From an uncultured Arachnia sp. (GTDB lineage: Bacteria; Actinomycetota; Actinomycetes; Propionibacteriales; Propionibacteriaceae): a DNA stretch of 64,000 nucleotides. The translations under genes and the position numbers were made by a program. Under the pieces are notes generated by a model, which saw only the letters and a list, made by a program, of their open reading frames with translations, had not been told where the DNA came from and did no database searches. The stretch lies in the NCBI GenBank assembly GCA_947493705.1, contig CANLSH010000010.1:1-64000 (forward strand), in the 5' to 3' direction. The first letter of the stretch is position 1. Every line of letters starts with the position of its first letter. Of the stretch, positions 16,660 through 25,931 are shown one piece after another.

Positions 16660-17906
16660 GCTGCCTCCACCCTGGCCATGAGCCGGTCCCAGGCTTCGAC
16701 GACACCTTCACCGGGCCGGTACTGGTGCAGTGTCCAGCCGGATTCTGTGAGCAGGCGGCAGGCTGCTCGGTGCGCTTCAGCCCGTGTCACGTCGATACCC
16801 CACGCCACCGGATCGGGAACGAGTGCTGTTGCCTGCTGCATGCGATTACCCACGGCGGTCAGGGCCGAGGCGTCGCTGGCACCCAACACGCCGAGGGCCG
16901 CCATGATGGACTGCGAGTTCTCGATGGCGTCCGAATTCGACAGACCGCTGGTGATGGATTCCCGTTCGGAGCCGGTGAGATCCACCATGGCTCCCAACAT
17001 GCGATCCCGTGCGGACACGACATCCGCGTGCAGCGGTGAATAAATTTCGGTTTCCGCGGAGACAACGGTGACTCGGCATCGCTCTGACATCAGGGCTGCG
17101 GCGATGGAAGCGACGGCGGAGATGGAGAACTCCAAACCGCCGTCGGGGCCCGAGCCGGCGTGTCCGGCTGAGCGGTTGTCGATGACGAGTGTGACCGACG
17201 GATCCCAGGGCTGTTCCTCCAGGCGCACCATCAGTTCTCCCTGTTTGGCCGTGAGCCGCCAATGGACTCGACGCAGATCATCGCCATGACGGTGTTCCCG
17301 GACCAGCACGTCATCCTGCCCGTAGACCCCGATGCGCTGTGGCGTGCTCTCCCCCGTGGAGCCGGAACCAATGAGGCGCCGCGGCATCGTGAGGGGATAC
17401 ATGCGGGGCGTGACTCGCAGGCTCGCCACGTTTCCCGGGACCTGCCAGGAAGTTCGGGTCAGGTTCAGAGGGTCACTGTTGACAACATCCAGGGGGCCCA
17501 GTTCGAAGTGCCCCCGATGATTCGCCTGGACCTCGTAGCCCACCGACTGGCGCCAGCGCCCCGCACCATGTGCGAGCGCAAAGCGGGCAGCCGATCCCAG
17601 AGCGCCCGGGCAGGTGTCGCGGAACTCGCAGGCGGACAACGACACCATCCTGCGGTTCTCGATCAGCAACTCGGCCCTGGGACGATCACCCAGGGGGACC
17701 TGCTGAGGTTCCAGGTGGCGTGTCACGCGCAGACGGGGCCTCAGCAGCGGGACAAGGACGAGGCCCACCAGCGGCAGGATGGTCATGAGGAAACCGATCC
17801 ACATGAGGTCCGGTTCTCCCACCACCGCTGTGGCGACGATGAGGGCGATGCCCAGAAACAGGAACGCGAAGCCCCGGCCAGTCAATCGCACCTTGGAAGT
17901 GGGCAA
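16656..17906 (-). CDS. DUF58 domain protein
   Basis: The TTG at 17906 follows AGGGG with 8-bp spacing and gives 416 residues. Two hydrophobic segments near the N-terminus (about 8-27 and 31-51) precede a cytoplasmic beta-rich part and the DUF58 core, recognisable in GQDDVLVREHRHGDDLRRVHWRLTAKQGELMVR. This is followed by a degenerate von Willebrand factor A-like fold (EQPWDPSVTLVIDNRSAG). DUF58 proteins partner MoxR-type AAA ATPases. A GTG at 17891 is an alternative start. The start is 4 bp after the moxR stop and the 3' end overlaps the transglutaminase gene, so the three are an operon. Confidence 0.88.
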   Translation of the reverse strand: MPTSKVRLTGRGFAFLFLGIALIVATAVVGEPDLMWIGFLMTILPLVGLVLVPLLRPRLRVTRHLEPQQVPLGDRPRAELLIENRRMVSLSACEFRDTCPGALGSAARFALAHGAGRWRQSVGYEVQANHRGHFELGPLDVVNSDPLNLTRTSWQVPGNVASLRVTPRMYPLTMPRRLIGSGSTGESTPQRIGVYGQDDVLVREHRHGDDLRRVHWRLTAKQGELMVRLEEQPWDPSVTLVIDNRSAGHAGSGPDGGLEFSISAVASIAAALMSERCRVTVVSAETEIYSPLHADVVSARDRMLGAMVDLTGSERESITSGLSNSDAIENSQSIMAALGVLGASDASALTAVGNRMQQATALVPDPVAWGIDVTRAEAHRAACRLLTESGWTLHQYRPGEGVVEAWDRLMARVEAA

Positions 17907-17910
17907 CGGT

Positions 17911-18876
17911 TCAGCCCCTGTTCGGCAGCGGCACCTGCGCCACGACAGCGGCCACCACCTGCTCGCTGCTCCGGCGGGCCACCTGGGCATCAACTGTCAG
18001 GAGCACACGGTGGGACAACACCGTCGTGGCGAGCTGCGCCACGTCCTCGGGGATGACGTAGTCCCGCCCTGCCAACGCAGCCTCCACGCGCGCAGCGCGC
18101 ATCAGGTGCAGTGATGCACGCGGGCTGGCGCCGAGCCTCAGGTCCTGTGAGCTGCGGGTGGCCTCCACGAGGGTGACGATGTAGTCATTGATGATGGGGG
18201 CGACGTAGACCTCTCGCATCGCGAGCACCGCACGCGCCACAAAGTCGGCATCCGTGACGGCGGACACAGTGGCAAGTTGGTCACCGTTGGCCTGTGACGT
18301 CAACATGGCCGCTTCGGATGTCCGGGCCGGGTACCCCATCTGGATTCGAGCCATGAAACGGTCGCGTTGCGCCTCCGGCAGGGGGTATGTGCCCTCCATC
18401 TCGATGGGGTTCTGCGTCGCGATCACCATGAAGGGGTCCGGTAGCGGATAGGTGCGGCCATCCACGGAGACCTGGCTCTCGGCCATGGCCTCCAGCAGTG
18501 CCGACTGCGTCTTGGGGGAAGCGCGGTTGATCTCATCGCCCACCACGATGTTGGCGAAAATTCCACCCTTCTTGAACTCGAACTCACGAGTGTCCTGGTT
18601 GAACACGGACACGCCTGTGACATCGCTGGGCAGCAGGTCCGGCGTGAACTGGATGCGTCGGGCTTCACCGTCGATGGAGCGTGCGAGGGCTTTCGCCAGC
18701 ACCGTCTTTCCAACTCCGGGTACGTCCTCGATCAGGAGGTGGCCCTGTGCGAACAGAACAACGATCGCGGTGTGGATCTGGCGGGGCTTGCCCTCCACCA
18801 CCTTGGAGATCGACTGGCCCACTGATGTGGCGACGTTGGCCACTTCGGACAGGGATGGGGTCGCAGCGTCGTTCAC
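17911..18876 (-). CDS. MoxR family AAA ATPase
   Basis: MoxR-type ATPases (321 residues here) act as chaperones for assembling complexes with VWA/DUF58 partners. The Walker A is GVGKT (in IEDVPGVGKTVLAKALA), with Walker B around VVGDEINRA, the arginine-rich sensor regions, and the lid domain to the end. The GTG start at 18876 has GAGGAG 8 bp upstream; longer reading to 19188 would run across the mraZ control region and is rejected. First gene of the moxR-DUF58-transglutaminase operon, divergent from mraZ with about 210 bp between starts. Confidence 0.92.
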   Translation of the reverse strand: MNDAATPSLSEVANVATSVGQSISKVVEGKPRQIHTAIVVLFAQGHLLIEDVPGVGKTVLAKALARSIDGEARRIQFTPDLLPSDVTGVSVFNQDTREFEFKKGGIFANIVVGDEINRASPKTQSALLEAMAESQVSVDGRTYPLPDPFMVIATQNPIEMEGTYPLPEAQRDRFMARIQMGYPARTSEAAMLTSQANGDQLATVSAVTDADFVARAVLAMREVYVAPIINDYIVTLVEATRSSQDLRLGASPRASLHLMRAARVEAALAGRDYVIPEDVAQLATTVLSHRVLLTVDAQVARRSSEQVVAAVVAQVPLPNRG

Positions 18877-19012
18877 GCGTGTGGCTCCTCTTCGTTGGCG
18901 GGTCGCGCCGAATCTAGCGCGCAGATCGAAGTTCAGCGTAGTTGCTCCACGCTTTCGACGACGATTCGCGCTGGTTGATTCTTCACGACAACACTCTGTT
19001 TTCGTAGCTTGA

Positions 19013-19047
19013 GTGGAGGAAAGTGGGGTACTGTGGAGTGAAATGGA
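19013..19047 (+). promoter_or_regulatory. MraZ-type operator: four direct repeats at 10-bp period
   Basis: GTGGA, GTGGG, GTGGA and ATGGA occur at 19013, 19023, 19033 and 19043, exactly one helical turn apart. MraZ is known to bind arrays of TGGG/GTGG-type direct repeats with 5-bp spacers in front of its own gene, so this is the expected autoregulatory site. It lies 42-76 bp upstream of the mraZ start. I could not identify a convincing promoter next to it. Confidence 0.8.
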
Positions 19048-19088
19048 GGGCCGAGGGGCGTTCTGGGGAACTGGGAGGTGATGCGCGC

Positions 19089-19520
19089 ATGTTGGTCGGG
19101 ACCTACACACCGAAGCTGGATGACAAGGGGCGCCTGATTCTTCCAGCACGGTTCCGGGATGTCTTTGTCGGTGGGCTCGTGGTGGCACGAACCCAGGAAC
19201 GAGCCCTCGCCATCTACACCACTGAGGGATTCGAGTCGTTGATGACGCCGGTCAGCTCCGCTCCCAACACTCTGAAACAGGTCCGTGACTACCAGCGCAT
19301 GATGGCCGCCGGAGCCAGCTTCGAGATTCCTGACAAACAGGGGCGCATCACCATCCCGCCCATGTTGCGCACCTACGCCGGGTTGGACCGCGACGTCGTG
19401 GTGATCGGTGCCTACAACCGGGCCGAGATCTGGGACGCCGCCCATTGGATGAACTACTCCGATACAGCCGAGGAAGGCTTCTCGGAGATGAACGAGGAAC
19501 TGATGGTCCCGCCGGGCTGA
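19089..19520 (+). CDS. mraZ: Transcriptional regulator MraZ
   Basis: MraZ (143 residues) is the AbrB-like regulator at the head of the dcw cluster. Two SpoVT/AbrB half-domains are visible: MLVGTYTPKLDDKGRLILPARFRD at the start, and DKQGRITIPPMLRTYAGL at about residues 80-98. The ATG at 19089 exposes the canonical N-terminus; an upstream in-frame ATG at 19023 lies within the operator repeats and is rejected. It should repress the cluster through the repeats at 19013-19047. Confidence 0.95.
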   Translation: MLVGTYTPKLDDKGRLILPARFRDVFVGGLVVARTQERALAIYTTEGFESLMTPVSSAPNTLKQVRDYQRMMAAGASFEIPDKQGRITIPPMLRTYAGLDRDVVVIGAYNRAEIWDAAHWMNYSDTAEEGFSEMNEELMVPPG

Positions 19521-19533
19521 GCAGATCACCTCA

Positions 19534-19620
19534 CCTGCCGGGTGGTTCCCGGCCGGAGCGGGCCCTGACGTCACTTCCCCGATGTCAGGTAGCCGTACCG
19601 GAAGGGAACCACCCGGCAGG
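19534..19620 (+). ncRNA. mraW-type structured RNA element
   Basis: CCTGCCGGGTGGTTCCC (19534-19550) pairs perfectly with its complement at 19604-19620. Inside the 53-nt loop a second stem pairs CTGACGTC (19565-19572) with GATGTCAG (19581-19588) through one G-U. The element lies in the leader between mraZ and rsmH. A conserved mraW RNA motif upstream of mraW (rsmH) genes has been described in actinobacteria by comparative genomics; position and nested-hairpin form fit it. No T-tract follows, so it is not a simple terminator. Confidence 0.7.
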
Positions 19621-19660
19621 AATTGGAAGCAAATGCAGGAGATGTAGCAGAAGGGTCGAG

Positions 19661-20620
19661 ATGCAGACGTACACAGATGTGCACGATCCGGTGATGTGTG
19701 ACCGGATCGTGGATCTGCTGCGTCCAGCACTGGATCACGAAGGTGCCGTCTATGTCGATGCCACGCTGGGGCTGGCTGGACACGCCGCAGCAATCCTGAG
19801 GGAGTATCCCTCGGCGCGGCTGATCGGCATCGATCGCGACCTCGATGCCCATGATGTGGCCAGGCAGCGGTTGGGCGATTGCGCCGAACGCGCCACACTC
19901 GTGCACGCCGTATATGACGAATTGCCGGAGATCCTCCACGACATGGGCATCACTTCGGTGGATGCTGTCCTCATGGACCTTGGCCTGTCCTCCCTGCAGA
20001 TCGATCGCACAGAGCGAGGGTTTGCCTACAGCGTTGATGCGCCGTTGGACATGCGCATGAATGCCGTCGACGGTTCAACTGCCGCGGACATCGTCAACAC
20101 CTACGCGCCCGGCCAGCTCGTGCGCATTCTGCGTCGCTTCGGGGAGGAGAAGTTCGCCGAACGCATCGTCAGCTCGATTGTCACCGAGCGTGCGGCTGAG
20201 CCCTTCACACATTCCGCGCGGCTCGTCGACGTGATCTCGCGAGCGGTCCCGGCGGCGGTGCGACACAACGGGGGGCACCCGGCCAAGCGCACCTTCCAGG
20301 CGCTGCGCATTGAGGTCAACCGGGAACTGGATGCGCTGGCAGGGGCCGTTCCTGCCGCGATCAGTGCGCTCACAGTCGGTGGACGAGTGGCGGTCCTTTC
20401 CTACCATTCACTCGAGGACCGGTTGGTGAAGAAGTCCTTCGCGGCGCTGGCCACTGATCGCGCACCACGCACCATGCCCGTGGTGCCCCATCACCTCAGC
20501 CCCGAACTGCGGCTGATCACCAAGGGCGCAGAGCGACCTGACGCCGAAGAAATCGCCACGAATCCACGAGCCGCATCCGCACGGTTGCGCGTCGCTGAAC
20601 GAACGAGGGAAACATCATGA
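19661..20620 (+). CDS. rsmH: 16S rRNA (cytosine1402-N4)-methyltransferase
   Basis: RsmH/MraW (319 residues) methylates C1402 in 16S rRNA using S-adenosylmethionine. The SAM-binding motif is YVDATLGLAGHA (about 31-42), followed by DLGLSSLQID near residue 110 and the C-terminal signatures HPAKRTFQALRIEVN and LSYHSLEDRLVK. The ATG at 19661 is the only start giving the normal N-terminus (DVHDPVM). It overlaps ftsL by 4 bp. It is the second gene of the dcw cluster, preceded by the structured RNA. Confidence 0.95.
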   Translation: MQTYTDVHDPVMCDRIVDLLRPALDHEGAVYVDATLGLAGHAAAILREYPSARLIGIDRDLDAHDVARQRLGDCAERATLVHAVYDELPEILHDMGITSVDAVLMDLGLSSLQIDRTERGFAYSVDAPLDMRMNAVDGSTAADIVNTYAPGQLVRILRRFGEEKFAERIVSSIVTERAAEPFTHSARLVDVISRAVPAAVRHNGGHPAKRTFQALRIEVNRELDALAGAVPAAISALTVGGRVAVLSYHSLEDRLVKKSFAALATDRAPRTMPVVPHHLSPELRLITKGAERPDAEEIATNPRAASARLRVAERTRETS

Positions 20621-21105
20621 GCACGAGCGTTTCGTTCCCGGATCAGGAACAGGTGCAAGCACCCCCGGAGCTGGCGCTGATACCTCCGACACGATCCACC
20701 GTGTCCACGTGGGGATTCGGCTTGATCATCATGGCCCTGGTGATGTTGGGCATGGCCCTGGTCATGATCATCACCACCTCGGTTGCCGCCCAATCCAAGG
20801 AACTCTCCTCCCTGCGCAGCGAGGCGACGGAACTCCAGTACCGCGCCGCCAACCTCACGACGGAACTCCAGAAGAAATCCAGCAGCTCATCACTGGTGAT
20901 CCGGGCGAGCGACGCCGGGATGGTCCCCAACCCCAATCCAGTGTTCATCCGGCTCGCCGATGGCGAGATCATTGGGGATCCGTCGCCGGTTCGCGGCGAT
21001 GAGGCGCCGTACCTCCGGCGACCGTCGGTTCCACCCGTCGCGAATGAGGAGGAGCCCACTGCTGCCTCCTCGGCCCTCCCCGTTGCTCCGGGTGCTGAGC
21101 AGTGA
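20617..21105 (+). CDS. ftsL: FtsL-like septum assembly protein
   Basis: The protein has 162 residues: a cytoplasmic tail (1-32), one membrane helix (about 33-58), and a short coiled-coil-like heptad region (SKELSSLRSEATELQYRAANLTTELQ). A Pro/Glu-rich C-terminal extension follows. Sequence conservation in FtsL is low; the call rests on topology, coiled coil and position between rsmH and ftsI. FtsL joins the divisome with FtsQ and a FtsB/DivIC-type partner and helps activate FtsW-FtsI. The start and stop overlap both neighbours by 4 bp. Confidence 0.8.
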   Translation: MSTSVSFPDQEQVQAPPELALIPPTRSTVSTWGFGLIIMALVMLGMALVMIITTSVAAQSKELSSLRSEATELQYRAANLTTELQKKSSSSSLVIRASDAGMVPNPNPVFIRLADGEIIGDPSPVRGDEAPYLRRPSVPPVANEEEPTAASSALPVAPGAEQ

Positions 21106-22982
21106 GCCCAAGTCGCCGTCACCCAGCGGCACGCACACCCCGTCGGTACCGCCGTACTTGGCAGCTCGCGGTGGGGCGGTCCTCGCTGCGCATCCGCACG
21201 GCCATGGTGATCGGCGCCCTGGTGATCGCCCTGTGTGGTGGACGGGCCTTCCAACTGCAGGCCATCGATGCCGAAGCGTTCGCCGATCAGGCGGCCACCA
21301 AGATGCAGTCCACCACCACTCTGCCAGCCACCAGGGGCACCATCACCGATCGCAATGGTGATGTGCTGGCCGCCACCGAACCTGCCGTGCGGATCATCGC
21401 GGACCCGGATCAGGTGATGACGAATGGGGCGGACAAGCGCTACCCCATGAGCGAACGTCAACAGGCCGAGGCCAAGGCGGCACCCTCGGCCGTTGCGCAC
21501 ATCCTGGCGAAGCATCTCGGTGGCAGGCCAGAGGAGTATCTCCCCATCCTCACCAAGAAGAAGAAGGACGGCACAAGGTCACGCTACGAGATCGTCGGCA
21601 AACAGGTACCGGCTGCCAAATGGATTGAGATTGAAGCGGACATGCGTGCCGGAGTGGACGGTGAGGGAGAACGTCGTTGGTACGGCCTCGCGGCGGAGTC
21701 CAACCCCATTCGCACCTATCCCAACCGATCATTGGCAAGCAACGTCGTGGGTTTCGTGAATGCTGAGGGTCTGGGTGTTGCCGGTCTGGAGAACGCCCTC
21801 CAGGACGAACTCGACGGCGAGCCGGGGCGAAGCGTCTACGACGCCTCCCGCTACGGACGCATCCCCCTGGGCACCAACGTCCTCAATCCGCCCGTCGACG
21901 GCAACAACTATGCTCTGACGATCGACAATGACCTGCAGTGGATAACGGAACAGGCCCTGGCCGGAGGGATGGAGGAATCCGGTGCCAAGACCGGTATGGC
22001 GCTGGTCATGAACGTCAACTCTGGTGAGCTCCTGGCCATGGCCAACGGCCCCTCCTACGATTCCAGCGAGCCCGGCCTCGCAGAGACCGGCGATCTGGGC
22101 AACCGTGCAGTCACTGATGCCCTCGAACCGGGCTCCGTGCAGAAAGTACTGACGATGGGCGCCCTCGCGGATGCAGGCATGGTCTCACCGGATACCAAAG
22201 TGGTCATTCCTCCCGAAATTGCTTCCGGGGACAGAGTGGTGCGAGACGCTTTCAGCCACGGCACGATCAACTTGACGGCGCGTGGCGTGATCGCCCAGTC
22301 CTCCAACATTGGCACCATCGGGTTGGCCCGACGGATGCCAAAGGACCAACTCGCGGGTTATCTGCGCGATTTCGGACTGGGCAGCAAACCAGGAACCGGA
22401 TTGCCAGGTGAAACCTCCGGATCAATCCCCGGCGATGACATGGCTGATTACAGGCGGGACCAGATTTCCTTCGGCCAGGGGCTGTCCGTGTCCGCCGTAC
22501 AGATGGCCGCAGCCGTGGCAGCGGCAGTCAACGGCGGCGTGTACCACCAACCCACCATCATCAAGTCAGCCACAGCAACCGACGGCACCCCCGTCGAGCT
22601 GCCGGAGCCCGAGGAGAGGCGTGTCATCTCCGAGGAGGCCTCAGAGGATGTCGTCGAGATGATGGAGGCGGTCATCACAGGCGTGGGCGGTGGTTCACGC
22701 GCAATTCCCGGCTATCGGACTGCCGGAAAATCCGGGACTGCCCAGCGTTTCGATCCCGCATGCAAGTGCTACAACGGGTACACGTCATCATTCGTGGGCG
22801 TTGCCCCGGCAGAAGACCCGCAGATTCTCGTCTACGTGGTTCTGGACCAGCCAACGAATGGCAACCTGGGCAGTAAGTTGGCTCTGCCCGTTGTGAACAA
22901 CGTCCTGCAGGCAGCCCTGCCACGGTACAACGTCCTGCCATCCACCACCCCTGCGCCCGAACTCCCGCTGGATTTCGAGTGA
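21102..22982 (+). CDS. ftsI: Division-specific penicillin-binding protein FtsI (PBP3)
   Basis: FtsI (626 residues) is the septal peptidoglycan transpeptidase. It has a basic cytoplasmic N-terminus, one membrane helix (about 34-52), a PBP dimerisation domain (about 70-240) and a transpeptidase domain. That domain carries the three active-site motifs: S345-V-Q-K348, S400-S-N402 and K543-S-G545. The GTG start overlaps ftsL. No PASTA domains are present at the C-terminus. It works with FtsW and depends on FtsL/FtsQ. Confidence 0.96.
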   Translation: MSPSRRHPAARTPRRYRRTWQLAVGRSSLRIRTAMVIGALVIALCGGRAFQLQAIDAEAFADQAATKMQSTTTLPATRGTITDRNGDVLAATEPAVRIIADPDQVMTNGADKRYPMSERQQAEAKAAPSAVAHILAKHLGGRPEEYLPILTKKKKDGTRSRYEIVGKQVPAAKWIEIEADMRAGVDGEGERRWYGLAAESNPIRTYPNRSLASNVVGFVNAEGLGVAGLENALQDELDGEPGRSVYDASRYGRIPLGTNVLNPPVDGNNYALTIDNDLQWITEQALAGGMEESGAKTGMALVMNVNSGELLAMANGPSYDSSEPGLAETGDLGNRAVTDALEPGSVQKVLTMGALADAGMVSPDTKVVIPPEIASGDRVVRDAFSHGTINLTARGVIAQSSNIGTIGLARRMPKDQLAGYLRDFGLGSKPGTGLPGETSGSIPGDDMADYRRDQISFGQGLSVSAVQMAAAVAAAVNGGVYHQPTIIKSATATDGTPVELPEPEERRVISEEASEDVVEMMEAVITGVGGGSRAIPGYRTAGKSGTAQRFDPACKCYNGYTSSFVGVAPAEDPQILVYVVLDQPTNGNLGSKLALPVVNNVLQAALPRYNVLPSTTPAPELPLDFE

Positions 22983-22983
22983 C

Positions 22984-24510
22984 ATGACAGCGATTCGACC
23001 CCACAGAGTCCAGGCTGCCCCGCTGACCGAACTGGTCGCGGGGCTCGTCCTGTCCGGTGGGAATGACGCCGAGGTCTGGATCGACGACATCACTCTGGAC
23101 TCCCGCGACGTGACCGCCGGCACGCTCTGGGTGGCGCTACCCGGCGTCTCCTCCCATGGAGCTGAATTCTCGGAAGCCGCGCTGGCCTCGGGTGTCGCTG
23201 CCATCCTGACCGATGAGGATGGAGCTGGCATCCTTCACGACGTGGAAGTGCCGGTGTTGGTCTCCGATCATCCTCGTCGTGACATGGGCTTGATTGCTGC
23301 CAGAGTGTTCGGCAACCCAGCGGAGAAGCTCACGGTGATGGGTGTCACGGGCACGAACGGTAAAACCACCACGGTTGCGCTCCTCGAATCAGCGCTCGCC
23401 GCGACAGGGATGCGCGTTGGAACGATCGGGACGATCGGCTTCCGTCTGGGCGGTGATGAGTTGCCCTCAGCACGATCCACTGTGACGACGCCGGAATCGC
23501 CGGATCTGCAGGCATTGCTGGCAGTGATGCGTGAGCGGGGAGCGGACGCTGCCGCACTTGAGATCTCCAGCCATGCCATGGTGCTGGAGCGGGCCACCGG
23601 AATGGTGTGCGACGTGGCCGGTTTTCTGAATCTGGGCATGGATCATCTGGATTTCCACGGTGATCAAGAAAAATACTTCGAGGCCAAGGCCAGCCTCTTC
23701 ACCCCAGATCACGCCCGTGCGGCCGTGTGCTGGGTTGATGATCTCCACGGGGCCCGCATCGCTGAGCGTGCCCGGTCCGCAGGACTGCACGTCGTCACTG
23801 TGGGCACGGGCGACGACGTGGATGCGCGTCTGTCGCGCTGGGAGCCCGTGCCGCCGCTGGGTGGCCGTGCCATGCTCTGCCTGCACGGATGGGACATGCC
23901 TGTGGAGATCGCTCTACCAGGTCTGCACAACATGATTGATGCCGTGATGGCTCTCGTCATGGCTGACGCCGTCGGGTTTCCCACGCAGCAGACGCTCGCC
24001 GGTCTCCGTGACGCCCAGGTCCCCGGGCGCATGCAACTGGTGGATCTCGGTGAGGGCGCGCCGTCCGTCATCGTTGATTTTGCACACACACCCCAGGCTG
24101 TGGCTGCATCGCTGGATGCCCTCACCCAGTCCTTCGATCACGTCATCACGGTACTCGGATGCGGTGGTGACAGGGACCGGGAGAAAAGACCCCGGATGGG
24201 TGCGGCGGCGGCGAAGTACTCCCACCTCCTGGTGGTCACCGACGACAATCCGCGTACCGAGGAACCCGGCAGTATCCGGGCGGCGATGCTTGCCGGAACC
24301 GGGCAGTCCAAGGGTGAAGTCGTCGAGGTCGCTGGCCGTGGCTCGGCGATCGAGCATGCACTCTCCAGGGCGAGCGCCGGTAGTGTGGTGGCGATCCTTG
24401 GCAAGGGACACGAGCGTGGACAGCAGGTCGGGCGAAACATACTCGACTTCGACGACGCCGTGGAGGCGCGCCGTGCCTGGTCACGGAACACGGAAGGAAG
24501 ACCCGGATGA
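22984..24510 (+). CDS. murE: UDP-MurNAc-tripeptide synthetase (DAP-adding) MurE
   Basis: MurE (508 residues) adds the third stem-peptide residue to UDP-MurNAc-L-Ala-D-Glu. The ATP loop is GTNGKTTT (123-130). The substrate-selective motif D-N-P-R at 421-424 (DDNPRTEEP) indicates diaminopimelate; lysine enzymes lack this arginine. Whether LL- or meso-DAP is used cannot be read. The ATG lies one base after the ftsI stop and the 3' end overlaps murF by 4 bp. Confidence 0.95.
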   Translation: MTAIRPHRVQAAPLTELVAGLVLSGGNDAEVWIDDITLDSRDVTAGTLWVALPGVSSHGAEFSEAALASGVAAILTDEDGAGILHDVEVPVLVSDHPRRDMGLIAARVFGNPAEKLTVMGVTGTNGKTTTVALLESALAATGMRVGTIGTIGFRLGGDELPSARSTVTTPESPDLQALLAVMRERGADAAALEISSHAMVLERATGMVCDVAGFLNLGMDHLDFHGDQEKYFEAKASLFTPDHARAAVCWVDDLHGARIAERARSAGLHVVTVGTGDDVDARLSRWEPVPPLGGRAMLCLHGWDMPVEIALPGLHNMIDAVMALVMADAVGFPTQQTLAGLRDAQVPGRMQLVDLGEGAPSVIVDFAHTPQAVAASLDALTQSFDHVITVLGCGGDRDREKRPRMGAAAAKYSHLLVVTDDNPRTEEPGSIRAAMLAGTGQSKGEVVEVAGRGSAIEHALSRASAGSVVAILGKGHERGQQVGRNILDFDDAVEARRAWSRNTEGRPG

Positions 24511-25931
24511 GGCCTCGTATGCTCTCGGAGCTCGTGGAGCTGATGCACCCCGCACCAGCGGAGCTTTTCGGCGACGATGTGTCCGTGGGGCCTGACGTGG
24601 TCCTGGACAATCGCTCTGCCACCAGGGGCGCATTGTTCCTGGCGATCCCGGGTGAACGCGTCGACGGACACGCTTATGCGCCGAGCGCGGTGGAAGAGGG
24701 AGCTGCAGCCATCATGGGGAACCACGCCACGGATGCTGAGGCGCCCCACCTGCTTGTGGAAGACACCGTCGCCGGCTTGTCGGCGCTGGCACGCGGCCTG
24801 GTTCGTGAGGCACGCAGTCGCGGACTGATCAGCATCGGCATCACCGGCTCGTCCGGCAAGACCAGCACCAAGGACATCCTGGCCTCCATCCTGGAGGCTT
24901 CAGGCCCCACGGTGGCTCCCGCGGGGAGCCAGAACAACGAGATCGGCGTCCCCCTGACGGCGTGCAGGATCGATGACGAGACGGCCCACCTCGTGAGTGA
25001 GATGGGTGCGCGCGGCATCGGCCACATCGCATGGCTCACGTCGTTGGTGCCACTGGACGTGGCGGTGGTGCTCAATGTGGGGCACGCTCACGTCGGCGAG
25101 TTCGGGGGACTGGAGCAGACCGCTCTCGCCAAGAGTGAGCTGGTGGCCGCTCTGCCCACCACCGGTTGGGCAGTCCTGAACGCCGACGATCCTCGTGTGG
25201 TGGGGATGCGCGAACACACCGGTGCCCGTCTTGCCTGGTTCGGTGAGGGGGATCTACCACCCGGTGATTTGCAGGTGGCTGCCCGAAATGTGGTGATGGG
25301 TGCTTTCAGCCAGCCACGTTTCGATCTGGTCGTGCTTCACGACGGCCGGGAGCAGTCAATACCGGTGCAGCTGAAGCTCGTTGGACGCCACCAGGTCTCC
25401 AATGCACTGGCGGCCGCCGCTGCATCCATCGCCGTCGGTGTCGCCGTTGAGGACGTCGCGGCTCGGCTCGCAGCCGCTGAGCCGCGATCGAGTTGGCGCA
25501 TGGAACTCCATCCACGCCCCGACGGCGTGCTCGTACTGAATGACTCCTACAATGCCAACCCGGACTCCATGGCAGCCGCCCTGCGCACCGCAGTGGAACT
25601 GGCGGAGGCCCAGCGCGCCGAACACCCCAGCGCCCGTGTCATCGCCGTCCTCGGGGACATGCTGGAATTGGGCCCACTTGCAGAGGAGGCGCACATCTCC
25701 ATTGGACGGCTTGCCGGTGACCTCGGCGTCACCGAAGTGCTGGCCGTGGGAGAGTTCTCTGCACAGTTGTGCGCCGGGGCACGCCGGGCCGGTGTCAGAG
25801 CAGCGGAATCCCACCGCGACGATGTTGCATCACAGCTGGAACTTCGCACCGGGGACGTGGTGCTCGTCAAAGGCTCCCGTGGGGTGGGACTCGAAGCGGT
25901 GGCCGCCGCCCTGATGGAGGACATCCAATGA
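24507..25931 (+). CDS. murF: UDP-MurNAc-tripeptide-D-Ala-D-Ala ligase MurF
   Basis: MurF (474 residues) attaches D-alanyl-D-alanine to UDP-MurNAc-tripeptide using ATP, completing the soluble precursor. The ATP loop is GSSGKTS (114-120, K118), followed by the Mur ligase central domain (NEIGVPLTACRI; LNVGHAHVGEFG) and the C-terminal domain (LNDSYNANPDSMAAAL). Length is normal. It overlaps murE and mraY by 4 bp at each end. Confidence 0.95.
   Translation: MRPRMLSELVELMHPAPAELFGDDVSVGPDVVLDNRSATRGALFLAIPGERVDGHAYAPSAVEEGAAAIMGNHATDAEAPHLLVEDTVAGLSALARGLVREARSRGLISIGITGSSGKTSTKDILASILEASGPTVAPAGSQNNEIGVPLTACRIDDETAHLVSEMGARGIGHIAWLTSLVPLDVAVVLNVGHAHVGEFGGLEQTALAKSELVAALPTTGWAVLNADDPRVVGMREHTGARLAWFGEGDLPPGDLQVAARNVVMGAFSQPRFDLVVLHDGREQSIPVQLKLVGRHQVSNALAAAAASIAVGVAVEDVAARLAAAEPRSSWRMELHPRPDGVLVLNDSYNANPDSMAAALRTAVELAEAQRAEHPSARVIAVLGDMLELGPLAEEAHISIGRLAGDLGVTEVLAVGEFSAQLCAGARRAGVRAAESHRDDVASQLELRTGDVVLVKGSRGVGLEAVAAALMEDIQ

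Noticed and set aside
19445-19660. Upstream extension of rsmH
   Set aside because: The added residues overlap mraZ and the structured RNA and do not resemble RsmH; the normal N-terminus starts at 19661.
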